Shown here piece by piece: positions 44,868 to 53,394 of a stretch of 64,000 nucleotides of DNA; the stretch's first letter is position 1, and each line of letters starts with the position of its first letter. The translations under genes were made by a program, and so were the position numbers. This stretch comes from Caldicellulosiruptor saccharolyticus DSM 8903 (lineage in GTDB: Bacteria > Bacillota > Thermoanaerobacteria > Caldicellulosiruptorales > Caldicellulosiruptoraceae). The stretch covers positions 971,501-1,035,500 of the forward strand of contig NC_009437.1 in assembly GCF_000016545.1 (NCBI RefSeq). The letters are read 5' to 3'. The notes below the pieces were generated by a model, which was not told the origin of the DNA, did no database searches, and saw nothing but the letters and a program-made list of their open reading frames with translations.

Positions 44868-46183
44868 AGCCAACTGTTGCGATTGTTGGAAGACCAAATG
44901 TAGGGAAGTCTACACTTTTCAATAGACTAATTGGTGAGAGGCGTGCAATTGTTGATGACACACCAGGTATTACACGTGACAGGATTGTGGGCGAGACAGA
45001 GTGGAGAGGGATTACTTTTAATGTAATAGACACAGGCGGTATTGAACCTTATTCTGAAGATATTATTTTAAAACAAATGAGACGCCAAGCACAGTTTGCT
45101 ATTGACATGTCTGATGTAATAATCTTTATGGTGGATGGCAAAACTGGGCTTACTGATGCAGACAGAGAAGTTGCAAATATGTTAAGAGTTTCAAAAAAAC
45201 CTATTGTGCTTGCAGTAAATAAAATTGACAACATATCAGAGCAGCCCATAATTTATGAGTTTTATGAGCTTGGACTTTCTGACCCAATTCCTATGTCAGC
45301 AGAACACGGCAGTGGTGTTGGAGATGTTTTAGATGCAGTTGTTAGTTATTTTGATAAAGTGGGAATAAATGAAATAGAAGAAGATTCCATAAAGGTTGCT
45401 ATAATAGGAAAGCCAAATACAGGAAAATCCTCTCTTGTAAACTATATTCTTGGAGAGGAGAGAGTTATTGTAAGCGATATTCCAGGTACGACGCGAGATG
45501 CGATAGACTCATATGTTGAGTTTGAAGGTATTCCTCTAACTTTGATTGACACAGCCGGTCTTAGGCGAAAGAGCAAAATTTATGACAATATTGAGCGCTA
45601 CAGTATGCTCAGAACCATTTCCGCGATAGAGAGAAGTGACATTTGCGTTATTCTTCTTGATGGAACAGAGCCGGTTTCAGAACAGGATGCGAAGATAGCT
45701 GGGTATGCTTATGAGGCAGGAAAAGGATGCATTATTGCTGTAAATAAGTGGGATGCAGTTGAGAAGGATGAAAAGACGGCAGATGAATACAAAAAGCAAA
45801 TAGAAGAGAAACTCAGTTTTCTCAAATTTGCACCAGTTTTGTTTATCTCTGCAAAGACAGGTTTTAGAGTGAAGAAGCTTTTGGAAACTGTTTTGTATGT
45901 ATACGGAAATTACACACGAAGAATTACAACAGGACAAATAAACGATGTTTTAGCAGAAGCAACAACAATATATCAGCCACCAAGTGACAAAGGAAAACAG
46001 CTTAAAATTTATTACATGACACAAGTGGGTGAAAAGCCTCCAAAGATGGCTATATTTGTAAATGATAAAGATTTATTTCACTTTTCATATCAAAGGTATA
46101 TTGAAAACTATCTTCGAAAGACATTTGACTTCACAGGAGTGCCAATAGTATTTCTAATAAGAGAGAAAGGGGAAAAGGATTAA
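44861..46183 (+). CDS. der: ribosome biogenesis GTPase Der (EngA)
   Basis: A 440-residue protein with two GTPase domains in tandem, unique to Der: GRPNVGKSTLF and DTPG in the first, GKPNTGKSSLV and DIPGTTRD in the second, plus NKID and NKWD specificity motifs, and a C-terminal KH-like domain. It is needed for 50S assembly. The start is GTG at 44861 after AAAGGTGGTG; it overlaps the DUF512 gene by 7 nt, and plsY by 1 nt, so translation is coupled. The order der-plsY is conserved in Firmicutes. Confidence 0.97.
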   Translation: MLKPTVAIVGRPNVGKSTLFNRLIGERRAIVDDTPGITRDRIVGETEWRGITFNVIDTGGIEPYSEDIILKQMRRQAQFAIDMSDVIIFMVDGKTGLTDADREVANMLRVSKKPIVLAVNKIDNISEQPIIYEFYELGLSDPIPMSAEHGSGVGDVLDAVVSYFDKVGINEIEEDSIKVAIIGKPNTGKSSLVNYILGEERVIVSDIPGTTRDAIDSYVEFEGIPLTLIDTAGLRRKSKIYDNIERYSMLRTISAIERSDICVILLDGTEPVSEQDAKIAGYAYEAGKGCIIAVNKWDAVEKDEKTADEYKKQIEEKLSFLKFAPVLFISAKTGFRVKKLLETVLYVYGNYTRRITTGQINDVLAEATTIYQPPSDKGKQLKIYYMTQVGEKPPKMAIFVNDKDLFHFSYQRYIENYLRKTFDFTGVPIVFLIREKGEKD

Positions 46184-46791
46184 TGAAAGCACTTCAGATT
46201 TTGATTGTGCTTGCTGTAGGATATTTGATTGGAAGTGTACTGCCAGCTCTTATAATTGGTAAGATGTTAAATGGAGTTGACATTAGAAAATACGGGAGCG
46301 GAAATCCGGGCACTACCAATGTTCTTCGTACAATGGGAATAGGTCCTGCTATTTTGGTATTTACTATTGATGTTTTGAAAGGTGTTGTAGCAACTTTGTT
46401 TGCTAAGATTGTGATGCCAGATGACGTTGTTTTAGGTGTTACACTTGCTGGCTTTGCAGTTATCTGTGGTCACAATTGGCCTTTGTACTTCGGATTTAGA
46501 GGAGGAAAAGCGGTTGCAACATCTATTGGTGTTGCGCTTGTGGCAACACCGGTTATTACCCTTGTTGTAATAGCACTTGCATTGATTGTACTTATTATAA
46601 AAAGGTACGTGTCCTTGACAAGTATAGTAGGTAGCATCTTGTATTTCTTTGCTATTTTGATATTTGCAAAAGAATACTGGTTTTTAGCTCTTATAATAAT
46701 GGTTGTCATAATTATCCGTCACAGAGAGAATATTAAAAGGCTTTTGAATGGCACAGAGAGAAAAATTGGGGAGAGGGTAAAACTTCAATAA
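46183..46791 (+). CDS. plsY: acyl-phosphate:glycerol-3-phosphate acyltransferase PlsY
   Basis: A 202-residue membrane protein with about five or six membrane segments. Family motifs are clear: GSVLPALIIGKMLNGVDIRKYGSGNPGTTNVLR, GHNWPLYFGFRGGKAVATSIG. It makes lysophosphatidic acid from acyl phosphate, the first step of phospholipid synthesis. Its ATG overlaps the der stop (TAATG) and its end overlaps the next methyltransferase gene the same way. Confidence 0.95.
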   Translation: MKALQILIVLAVGYLIGSVLPALIIGKMLNGVDIRKYGSGNPGTTNVLRTMGIGPAILVFTIDVLKGVVATLFAKIVMPDDVVLGVTLAGFAVICGHNWPLYFGFRGGKAVATSIGVALVATPVITLVVIALALIVLIIKRYVSLTSIVGSILYFFAILIFAKEYWFLALIIMVVIIIRHRENIKRLLNGTERKIGERVKLQ

Positions 46792-47516
46792 TGAGCGCTT
46801 ATGATAACATTGCGTGGTATTACAAGAGATTTTCTAATGTCTTTTTTAGCAAGAAATTAATTTTGAGGTTTTTAAAAAATACATTTCTTGAGTTTGGTAT
46901 TTCAAAGAGAGCAAGAATATTAGATATTGGATGTGGAACAGGTTCTATTTTGAGCTCTTTGGCCCAAATAGGTTTTAAAAAACTTTATGGTATTGACATA
47001 TCAAAGCAGATGATAAAATTTGCTTATATTACAAACTCATCTTTTAATGTGAGACTCTACAATAAAAACTTTTTGGATTTTGCGGCAAGAAATAAATTTG
47101 ATGTGGTACTTTCTACCATGGATGTTTTAAATCATGTGGATAAAAAAGGCCTTTTGAAATACTTCGAGAATGTGAGAAGAGTGCTAAAAAGTAATGGGTT
47201 GTTTATATTTGATATAAATTTGAAGGAATATTTAAAAAACTTGGGAGAAAGAAAAAAAGTAATCAAACGGGTAGATGAGACATTGTTTACTTGGAAGTTT
47301 AAAGCAATGCGGAAGAAAATTTCTATTAATTTTTCAATAGCAGATGCAAAAGCAACTGTACATGATAAGATAATTGAGTACATTTATTCGGAGAGAGAGA
47401 TTGAAAAGCTTTTAAGGAAAAGCAAGTTTGTAATTGTCAAGAGGATTTATGACTACAATAGTCCTAGCAAAACTTGCTTTTGCACGAAAGTTTGTTATGT
47501 TTGCAAAAAGATTTAG
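46791..47516 (+). CDS. class I SAM-dependent methyltransferase
   Basis: A 241-residue methyltransferase with the AdoMet motif 'ARILDIGCGTGSILSSLAQ', an acidic loop 'LYGIDISKQMI', and 'DVVLSTMDVLNHVDKKG', which resembles UbiE/YcgJ-type small-molecule methyltransferases. The substrate is unknown. The ATG overlaps the plsY stop (TAATG), so it is part of the der-plsY unit. Confidence 0.85.
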   Translation: MSAYDNIAWYYKRFSNVFFSKKLILRFLKNTFLEFGISKRARILDIGCGTGSILSSLAQIGFKKLYGIDISKQMIKFAYITNSSFNVRLYNKNFLDFAARNKFDVVLSTMDVLNHVDKKGLLKYFENVRRVLKSNGLFIFDINLKEYLKNLGERKKVIKRVDETLFTWKFKAMRKKISINFSIADAKATVHDKIIEYIYSEREIEKLLRKSKFVIVKRIYDYNSPSKTCFCTKVCYVCKKI

Positions 47517-47596
47517 TGCATAAAACTTTCTAAAAGTAGTCAGAATATTATTTGTAAATGATTAAATGTGAAAAAAAGAAGGTGATCTTTTTTAAA

Positions 47597-47797
47597 ATGC
47601 GTGGAAGAGTTAAGTGGTTCAACCCTGAGAAGGGTTATGGATTTATCAGTACTGAAAATGGTGATGATGTTTTTGTTCATTTTTCAGCCATCAACATGGA
47701 AGGATATAAGACTTTAGCAGAAGGACAGATGGTCGAATTTGATGTTGTGAAGAGTGAAAGAGGAAACCAAGCAGTGAATGTAAGAAAGGTAAAATAA
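47597..47797 (+). CDS. cold-shock protein
   Basis: A 66-residue CspA-type protein, the normal length. The RNA-binding motifs KGYGFIS (RNP1) and VFVHF (RNP2) are intact. The ATG at 47597 is chosen because AAGGTGAT lies 9 nt before it and it opens with the typical '[15 protein letters not shown]'; a longer frame from 47558 is an AT-rich leader. The single-domain protein binds RNA and helps translation when the temperature falls; a terminator follows. Confidence 0.95.
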   Translation: MRGRVKWFNPEKGYGFISTENGDDVFVHFSAINMEGYKTLAEGQMVEFDVVKSERGNQAVNVRKVK

Positions 47798-47828
47798 GCT
47801 TCTGGCAGTTTTGCTGGAAGCTTTTTTG
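47795..47828 (+). terminator. rho-independent terminator after the cold-shock gene
   Basis: AAGCTTC pairs with GAAGCTT around an inner CAG/CTG stem, followed by TTTTTT. Confidence 0.85.
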
Positions 47829-47891
47829 TTTTTGGTATAAAATAAAATCTATAAAATCTTAAACTTTTGTTTTTTGGGGGTAATACTGCTT

Positions 47892-48749
47892 ATGGCAAAA
47901 ATATTAAGAGCACTATCAAATGACAAAAATATTGCAATCTTCGTCATGGAGTCAACAGATATAGTTGAAGAAGCAAGAAAAATCCATAATCTTCCACCTA
48001 TTCCAACAGCGGCCTTAGGTAGGCTTTTGACAGCCGCATCAATGATGGGTGTTATGTTAAAAGGTGAAAAGCACACAATTTCAATTCAGATTTCTTGCAC
48101 AGGAGTTTTAAAAGGCTTGGTTGCAGTTTCTGATTCAAAAGGAAATGTCAAAGGTTATGTAAAAAATAAAAATGTGCTCACAGAGATAAACGAAGCAGGA
48201 AAGCTAAACGTCAAAGGTGCAATAGGAGAAGGTACACTAACAGTTATAAAAGACCTGGGCTTAAAAGAACCATATATTGGTCGGATTGAACTTATCTCAG
48301 GTGAGATTGCAGAAGATATAACGCACTATTTTGCTTTGTCAGAGCAGATTCCATCTGCTGTTGCACTTGGTGTTTTGATAGACAAGGACGAGAGTGTAAG
48401 GTCAGCTGGGGGATTTATAATCCAAGTACTCCCTGAAACACGCCCTGATATTATTCTCAACCTTGAAGAAAGGCTCAAAAGTTTTTCAAATATCTCTTCT
48501 ATTCTGGCTGAAAATGATATTGTTGATATTGTAACAGAACTTTTTGGAGACATTGAATATGAGATTTTGGATGAGTATTATCCAAAGTACAAATGTGATT
48601 GTTCAAAACAAAAGGTAGAGAGTATAATTCCACTTCTTACTGACGATGAGATATCTGATGGGAAGATAGAAATTGTCTGTAGCTTTTGTGAGAAGAAATA
48701 TTATTTTACAAGAGAAGAAGCTTTTAAAATTAAATATGGCTCGAAATAA
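47892..48749 (+). CDS. hslO: Hsp33 redox-regulated chaperone
   Basis: A 285-residue Hsp33. The C-terminal zinc switch is complete: CDC in 'YKCDCSKQK' and CSFC in 'EIVCSFCEKKYYF', giving CxC and CxxC. These cysteines bind zinc when reduced and form disulfides under oxidative stress, turning on chaperone activity. ATG 47892 is chosen with the GGGGGTA site 10 nt before; an in-frame TTG at 47874 has none. It stands alone before the tRNA array. Confidence 0.95.
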   Translation: MAKILRALSNDKNIAIFVMESTDIVEEARKIHNLPPIPTAALGRLLTAASMMGVMLKGEKHTISIQISCTGVLKGLVAVSDSKGNVKGYVKNKNVLTEINEAGKLNVKGAIGEGTLTVIKDLGLKEPYIGRIELISGEIAEDITHYFALSEQIPSAVALGVLIDKDESVRSAGGFIIQVLPETRPDIILNLEERLKSFSNISSILAENDIVDIVTELFGDIEYEILDEYYPKYKCDCSKQKVESIIPLLTDDEISDGKIEIVCSFCEKKYYFTREEAFKIKYGSK

Positions 48750-48845
48750 TAAGAAAATTTAAGCTATCTTTAGCCTGGACGAGAAAATTTGAAAAAAATC
48801 AAAGAAAATTATAAAATTTAGCTTGATTCTGCCTAAAAAATGCTA

Positions 48846-48874
48846 TTGAAAAACACTAAGATGTCAAGTATAAT
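48846..48874 (+). promoter_or_regulatory. promoter of the tRNA array
   Basis: TTGAAA (48846-48851), 17-bp spacer, perfect TATAAT (48869-48874). Transcription would start near 48881, at the edge of a GC-rich hairpin. Confidence 0.8.
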
Positions 48875-48881
48875 AAAACAT

Positions 48882-48906
48882 GTCGCCGCTGATTAAATGC
48901 GGCGAC
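48882..48906 (+). ncRNA. GC-rich 5' leader hairpin of the tRNA transcript
   Basis: The 8-bp stem GTCGCCGC / GCGGCGAC (48882-48889 with 48899-48906) sits at the predicted 5' end of the tRNA precursor. It is followed by A residues, not T, so it is not a terminator for this strand. It may protect the 5' end or guide processing. Confidence 0.55.
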
Positions 48907-48927
48907 GACAAAAAAAACAATAAATAT

Positions 48928-49003
48928 GGGCGGTTAGCTCAGCTGGGAGAGCACCTGCCTTACAAGCAGGGGGTCGCAGGTTCGAGCCCTGCACTGCCCA
49001 CCA
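48928..49003 (+). tRNA. tRNA-Val (anticodon TAC)
   Basis: A full 76-nt cloverleaf with GGGCGGT/ACTGCCC acceptor, CCTGC-CTTACAA-GCAGG anticodon arm (TAC), T arm GGTTCGAGCC and encoded CCA. First of five tRNAs. Confidence 0.97.
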
Positions 49004-49011
49004 TCTAAAAT

Positions 49012-49088
49012 GGCCCAGTAGCTCAGTCGGTTAGAGCGCCAGCCTGTCACGCTGGAGGTCGAGGGTTCAAGTCCCTTCTGGGTCGCCA
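49012..49088 (+). tRNA. tRNA-Asp (anticodon GTC)
   Basis: A 77-nt cloverleaf with GGCCCAG/CTGGGTC acceptor (one G-T pair), CCAGC-CTGTCAC-GCTGG anticodon arm (GTC) and encoded CCA, 8 nt after tRNA-Val. Confidence 0.97.
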
Positions 49089-49099
49089 GTTTAAGACAT

Positions 49100-49175
<76 letters not shown>

Positions 49176-49193
49176 AAGAAAATATTATAATGA

Positions 49194-49269
49194 GCGGGAA
49201 TAGCTCAGGTGGTAGAGCGCTACCTTGCCAAGGTAGATGTCGCGGGTTCGAGTCCCGTTTCCCGCTCCA
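49194..49269 (+). tRNA. tRNA-Gly (anticodon GCC)
   Basis: A 76-nt cloverleaf with GCGGGAA/TTCCCGC acceptor, CTACC-TTGCCAA-GGTAG anticodon arm (GCC) and encoded CCA. Confidence 0.97.
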
Positions 49270-49291
49270 AAATTTTATATAGTAAGAATGT

Positions 49292-49366
49292 GGCGCCATA
49301 GCCAAGCGGTAAGGCAAGGGTCTGCAAAATCCTGATTCCCCGGTTCAAATCCGGGTGGCGCCTCCA
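49292..49366 (+). tRNA. tRNA-Cys (anticodon GCA)
   Basis: A 75-nt cloverleaf with GGCGCCA/TGGCGCC acceptor, AGGGT-CTGCAAA-ATCCT anticodon arm (GCA, with one wobble) and encoded CCA. Last tRNA of the array; a terminator follows. Confidence 0.97.
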
Positions 49367-49383
49367 ATATATGAAAGTTATCA

Positions 49384-49420
49384 AACCTGCTTAAGAAAAA
49401 TTGAGCAGGTTTTTTGTTTT
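49384..49420 (+). terminator. rho-independent terminator after the tRNA array
   Basis: AACCTGCT pairs with AGCAGGTT, followed by a run of T. Confidence 0.88.
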
Positions 49421-49437
49421 TCTGAAAGAAGGATTTT

Positions 49438-49466
49438 TTGACCTTTGCGTAGAATAAAAATATATT
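49438..49466 (+). promoter_or_regulatory. probable promoter of the membrane pyrophosphatase gene
   Basis: TTGACC (49438-49443), 17-bp spacer, TATATT (49461-49466), 63 nt before the GTG start. Confidence 0.55.
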
Positions 49467-49528
49467 GTATGCTTTTTTAAAGGTCGACAAATTGTTGACA
49501 AAAAATTTATCTTTAAGGAGGGATTATT

Positions 49529-51664
49529 GTGGGAGCCTACATAGCTTTAATCTATGGAGTAATTGTGTTTGCAATTCTTGTAATCATTGGCCTTGTCAAA
49601 TTTATCTTCTCTCAAGAAAAAGGTAATGAAAAGATGCAGGAGATTGCAGGTGCAATCAGAGAAGGTGCCATGGCATTTTTAAACAGGCAATACAAAACTA
49701 TTGGTATTCTTGCATTGATTGTTGCTGTTATAATTATAATTGCAAATTATTTTGGTAACCTTTCAAAAGGTTCATCACAGGCCGCTTCGATTGCTTTTCA
49801 TATAGGTTTTGCTTTTATAACAGGTGCACTCTGCTCAGCAATATCTGGGTATTTGGGAATGTATATTGCAGTGAACTCTAACGTCAGAGCTGCAGCAGGT
49901 GCAAGAAAAGGTTTAAATAGAGCTTTGCAGATAGCTCTTCGTGGCGGTGCTGTGACAGGTTTGGCTGTGACAGCCCTGTCGCTTTTGGGTGTTGCAACAC
50001 TGTTTTTACTCTACGGAGGGGCTTCTGGTGAGGAGAATCTTATAAAAGAAGCACCTTCGCTGATTGTCGGATTTGGATTTGGTGCATCGTTTGTGGCACT
50101 GTTTGCTCAGCTGGGCGGCGGAATTTATACAAAAGCTGCTGACGTTGGTGCTGACCTTGTTGGTAAAGTAGAAGCAGGAATTCCTGAAGATGACCCAAGA
50201 AACCCGGCTGTTGTTGCTGACCTTGTTGGTGACAATGTAGGAGACTGTGCAGGCCGTGGTGCTGACCTTTTTGAGTCAACAGCTGCTGAGAATATTGGTG
50301 CTATGATACTTGGTGTTGCATTATATCCTGTATTTGGGTGGAAGGGAATTTTGTTCCCACTTGTTGCACGTGCTGTAGGTATTGTTTCGTCTGTTATTGG
50401 ACTTTTCTTTGTAAACACGAAAGACGAGAGTAAGGACCCAATGAAGGCTTTGAACAAGGGCTATTTTGTTACAACAATCTTGAACCTGATAATATTGATT
50501 TTTGTAGTAAAAGCAATGCTCTCTGGCAAGCTTCCAAATGGGCAGGAAGTTAACTGGTGGCTTTTGTATGGTTCTGCAGTTACAGGAATTATACTGAGCT
50601 ATATTTTCGTATGGCTTACAGACTTTTATACCTCATATCACTACAGACCTGTTAAGGAGATAGCTAAAGCTTCAACAACCGGTCCAGCAACAAATATCAT
50701 AACAGGTATGTCTGTGGGTATGGAATCAACTGCATTGCCGGTTATATTTATCTCAATTGCGATTTATATTGCATACAAGCTTGGTCAGCACGCACTTCCC
50801 GGGTTTGCAACAGGAGGTCTTTATGGCACAGCTATTGCTACAATGGGTATGCTTTCAACCTGTGCATATATTTTAGCTATGGACACATTTGGGCCGATTA
50901 CTGACAATGCCGGTGGTATTACAGAGATGTCAGGCGCACCTGAAGAGGTGAGAAATGTCACAGACAGGCTTGATGCTTGTGGTAATACAACAAAGGCCCT
51001 TACAAAAGGTTATGCAATTGGTTCTGCGGCCCTTGCAACTTTCTTACTGTTTTCAGCTTACCTTGATGAGGTCAAAAAGATACTGGGAAGACCACTTGAG
51101 TCTTGGTTCTCTGTTGATATTGGAAAACCTGAAGTATTCATCGGTGCATTTATCGGTGCGATGGTGGTATACCTCTTCAGCTCAACTGCAATAAGAGCAG
51201 TTGGAAGAGCTGCTCAGTATGTTATCTTGGAAGTAAGAAGACAGTTTAAAGAGATACCTGGTATTATGGAAGGAAGAGCAAAGCCAGATTATGCAAAGTG
51301 CGTTGACATTGTTACAAAAGGTGCTTTAAAAGAGATGGTTGTGCCTGGTATGATAGTTGTAATTGCACCAATACTTGTTGGAATACTACTTGGCAAAGAA
51401 GCAGCAGCAGGATTTTTGATGATTGGCACAATTGCAGGTGTGATTTTGGCACTATTCCTCAACAACGGTGGCGGTGCATGGGACAATGCTAAAAAATACA
51501 TTGAGCTTGGTAATTATGGTGGAAAGAGGTCAGATGCGCACAAGGCAGCAGTTGTTGGCGACACAGTTGGAGATCCTTGCAAAGATACAGCAGGTCCATC
51601 TCTGCATGTTCTTGTAAAGCTCATATCAACAATTACTCTTGTTTTTGTGTCCCTGTTTAGATAA
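49529..51664 (+). CDS. hppA: membrane-bound ion-pumping pyrophosphatase
   Basis: A 711-residue membrane protein with about 16 membrane segments that couples pyrophosphate hydrolysis to proton or sodium pumping. The pyrophosphate site is clear: 'TKAADVGADLVGKVEAGIPEDDPRNPAVVADLVGDNVGDCAGRGADLFES', 'DTFGPITDNAGGI' and 'GDTVGDPCKDTAGPS'. Residue Lys489 in GNTTKA marks the potassium-independent subclass in studied enzymes (Ala is found in potassium-dependent ones). In thermophilic Clostridia such pumps save energy from biosynthetic pyrophosphate. GTG start after AAGGAGGG. It has its own promoter and terminator. Confidence 0.95.
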   Translation: MGAYIALIYGVIVFAILVIIGLVKFIFSQEKGNEKMQEIAGAIREGAMAFLNRQYKTIGILALIVAVIIIIANYFGNLSKGSSQAASIAFHIGFAFITGALCSAISGYLGMYIAVNSNVRAAAGARKGLNRALQIALRGGAVTGLAVTALSLLGVATLFLLYGGASGEENLIKEAPSLIVGFGFGASFVALFAQLGGGIYTKAADVGADLVGKVEAGIPEDDPRNPAVVADLVGDNVGDCAGRGADLFESTAAENIGAMILGVALYPVFGWKGILFPLVARAVGIVSSVIGLFFVNTKDESKDPMKALNKGYFVTTILNLIILIFVVKAMLSGKLPNGQEVNWWLLYGSAVTGIILSYIFVWLTDFYTSYHYRPVKEIAKASTTGPATNIITGMSVGMESTALPVIFISIAIYIAYKLGQHALPGFATGGLYGTAIATMGMLSTCAYILAMDTFGPITDNAGGITEMSGAPEEVRNVTDRLDACGNTTKALTKGYAIGSAALATFLLFSAYLDEVKKILGRPLESWFSVDIGKPEVFIGAFIGAMVVYLFSSTAIRAVGRAAQYVILEVRRQFKEIPGIMEGRAKPDYAKCVDIVTKGALKEMVVPGMIVVIAPILVGILLGKEAAAGFLMIGTIAGVILALFLNNGGGAWDNAKKYIELGNYGGKRSDAHKAAVVGDTVGDPCKDTAGPSLHVLVKLISTITLVFVSLFR

Positions 51665-51700
51665 TGTTTTGACAATTCAGAGAAAGTTTTTGAAAAAAGA

Positions 51701-51742
51701 GAGGGGGAAGGCATTGAAAAAAGCCTTCCCCCTTTATTTTTT
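51701..51742 (+). terminator. rho-independent terminator after hppA
   Basis: The stem GGGGGAAGGC / GCCTTCCCCC (51703-51712 with 51723-51732) is followed by a T-rich run. Confidence 0.92.
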
Positions 51743-51779
51743 TGTTTTTGAGAGTAGTATTGTTTAAAATTAAATTGAG

Positions 51780-51809
51780 TTGTTAAACAATTTTCAAAAA
51801 TGGTATAAT
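51780..51809 (+). promoter_or_regulatory. promoter of the 108-residue protein gene
   Basis: TTGTTA (51780-51785), 18-bp spacer, perfect TATAAT (51804-51809). Confidence 0.6.
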
Positions 51810-51840
51810 AAAATTAGGAAATGAATAGGGGGGAGCACAG

Positions 51841-52167
51841 ATGGGTCTGTTTGGATTAGGTGTTCCAAAACAGATAAAAGAGCTTGGGCGCGACATCTGT
51901 GAACCGCTTGATGTTGAGTACATTGAAGGTCATCCAGACATAAAGTATCAGGGTAGAATGAAGCTGCATGTCTGCCAAGACGGTTTTTACCTAATTGACC
52001 CATCAAAAAAACACTTTGGAGTTGTTAAGTGGACAGATTTTAAGGATGCATATCCCAGCAAGACAGGTGATAGAAGAACAGTTATTGCGACAAAGGACTT
52101 TAAGATTTACTTACTCGGTATTGAAGAGAAGGTTTGCGAGGTTTTGACAAAGAGAATGGCAAGCTAA
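51841..52167 (+). CDS. small protein of unknown function (108 residues)
   Basis: The protein opens with 'MGLFGLGVPKQIKELGRDI' and has alternating strands with several aromatic residues and two cysteines; no membrane segment or signal peptide is seen. I do not recognise the family. GGGGGGAG lies 6 nt before the ATG, and the gene has its own good promoter and a terminator right behind it, so it is a real single-gene unit. Glycine-rich start and small beta content suggest a soluble cytoplasmic protein. Confidence 0.75.
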   Translation: MGLFGLGVPKQIKELGRDICEPLDVEYIEGHPDIKYQGRMKLHVCQDGFYLIDPSKKHFGVVKWTDFKDAYPSKTGDRRTVIATKDFKIYLLGIEEKVCEVLTKRMAS

Positions 52168-52211
52168 AAGGTGAGGCATGTATATGCTTGAAAGGTGTTT
52201 TGTAAGGAGAG

Positions 52212-52241
52212 GGACTGCGCTTTGCAGTCCTTTATTTTTTG
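52212..52241 (+). terminator. rho-independent terminator of the small-protein gene
   Basis: GGACTGC pairs with GCAGTCC (52212-52218 with 52224-52230), then a T-rich run. Confidence 0.85.
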
Positions 52242-52550
52242 GACTAAATATGTCAAAATATTTACTCTTCTATAAGAAAAATTATTGAGATAGGAATTTT
52301 TGTTTAATAGAGAACTAAACTCAAAAAATGAAATTATCTTGGCTAAAAAAAGCAAAATTAAGCATTTACAAAGTTGCAAGTAGTTGTATAAAATTTCAAA
52401 GGAAAACTACAGGGAATAAGTGGTTAAAAGATTAATTGTAGCAAAAATTATAATGGAATAAGAAAAAATACAAAAGCTATATTTTAGCAAAAGGATAGTG
52501 ATAATGAAGTAAAGTGGTTATAACAAAATATTTTTGGACTTTCATCATAA
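52242..52550 (+). other. AT-rich intergenic stretch
   Basis: About 300 bases of AT-rich sequence with no convincing gene, promoter or structure on either strand. Confidence 0.4.
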
Positions 52551-52889
52551 TTGAAAACAACATCTTTCATACCTTCTGCTTCAATTTCTAATGTGAGATT
52601 CGATGGTTGCGGTTACTCACTTAATGTAACTTACACCTCTGTAAATAAATATTGGCAAAGATGCAGTGGAGGTCAAACAATTAATATTGCAAACTTAAGG
52701 AGTGATTCAATATTGAACAAACAAAATGATTGGAAATTTGCTGTAATGGTTATAGGAACAATAGCTTTTGTTTTAATGTTTATAGCCATCTTTATATTCC
52801 AAAATACAAACACATCTCTTTTATTTCTTCTTTCAGTGTTAACTGCTACCCATATATATCAAACCATCTTTGATAAAAATAAACAATAA
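52551..52889 (+). CDS. possible small membrane protein (112 residues), doubtful
   Basis: This frame starts at TTG 52551 without a ribosome site. Its last 50 residues contain two hydrophobic segments (about 66-84 and 88-102) and a basic tail, a plausible membrane anchor. The first 60 residues are Ser-, Asn- and Tyr-rich with two cysteines, and look like an outside domain or noise. A terminator follows at 52910, which supports transcription. It may be a broken gene. No family is recognised. Confidence 0.35.
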   Translation: MKTTSFIPSASISNVRFDGCGYSLNVTYTSVNKYWQRCSGGQTINIANLRSDSILNKQNDWKFAVMVIGTIAFVLMFIAIFIFQNTNTSLLFLLSVLTATHIYQTIFDKNKQ

Positions 52890-52909
52890 AACGATTAAAT
52901 ATCAATAGT

Positions 52910-52950
52910 TAGGGGTGGGTAAAATAACTAAATGCCTACCCCTGTTTAAT
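52910..52950 (+). terminator. terminator before gatC
   Basis: AGGGGTGGGTA (52911-52921) pairs with TGCCTACCCCT (52933-52943) through two wobble pairs, followed by GTTTAATTT. Confidence 0.6.
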
Positions 52951-53001
52951 TTATTGAGAAATTTAGGTTCTCTGTAAATAGTTCTACCCTTCTTATTTTT
53001 C

Positions 53002-53030
53002 TTGATAATGAGATTTTTTTACTATAAAAT
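53002..53030 (+). promoter_or_regulatory. probable gatCAB promoter
   Basis: TTGATA (53002-53007), 17-bp spacer, TAAAAT (53025-53030). Confidence 0.5.
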
Positions 53031-53079
53031 AAAGAAGAGTAGCAAAAAGCTTTAAAAACAAAAGGAGATGAGATAAAGC

Positions 53080-53364
53080 ATGATTACAAGAAACGATGTT
53101 GAATATGTTGCAAACCTTGCAAGGCTAACTTTAACAGAAGAAGAGATAGAGAAGATGACAAAAGAGCTTGGTGCTATAATCGAGTTTGCAAATAAACTAT
53201 CTGACCTTGACACCGAAGGTATTGAACCAACAGCACATGTCCTTAACCTTTACAATGTTTTTAGAAGCGATGAGGTAAAACCTTCATATCCACGTGAAGA
53301 GATTTTGAAAAATGCTCCATCTCATGACGATGTTTGTATAAAAGTTCCAAAAATAGTAGAATAA
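53080..53364 (+). CDS. gatC: Asp-tRNA(Asn)/Glu-tRNA(Gln) amidotransferase subunit C
   Basis: A 94-residue GatC: 'DVEYVANLARLTLTEEEIEKM' and 'DTEGIEPTAHV' are the family signatures. It stabilises the GatA-GatB contact. AAAGGAGATGAG precedes the ATG. It is first in gatC-gatA-gatB, the standard order. Confidence 0.96.
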   Translation: MITRNDVEYVANLARLTLTEEEIEKMTKELGAIIEFANKLSDLDTEGIEPTAHVLNLYNVFRSDEVKPSYPREEILKNAPSHDDVCIKVPKIVE

Positions 53365-53394
53365 ATCTTTATATGTAAGGAGGCAAAACAGAAG

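Noticed and set aside
47874..47891. TTG start of hslO at 47874
   Set aside because: It overlaps the GGGGGTA ribosome site that properly serves ATG 47892.
48882..48906. Hairpin before tRNA-Val as a terminator of hslO
   Set aside because: The stem is followed by A residues on the plus strand, and a good promoter lies just before it.
49470..49528. Further Spo0A box before hppA (near GTCGACA)
   Set aside because: It has a mismatch in the core, is single and is not in phase with other copies.
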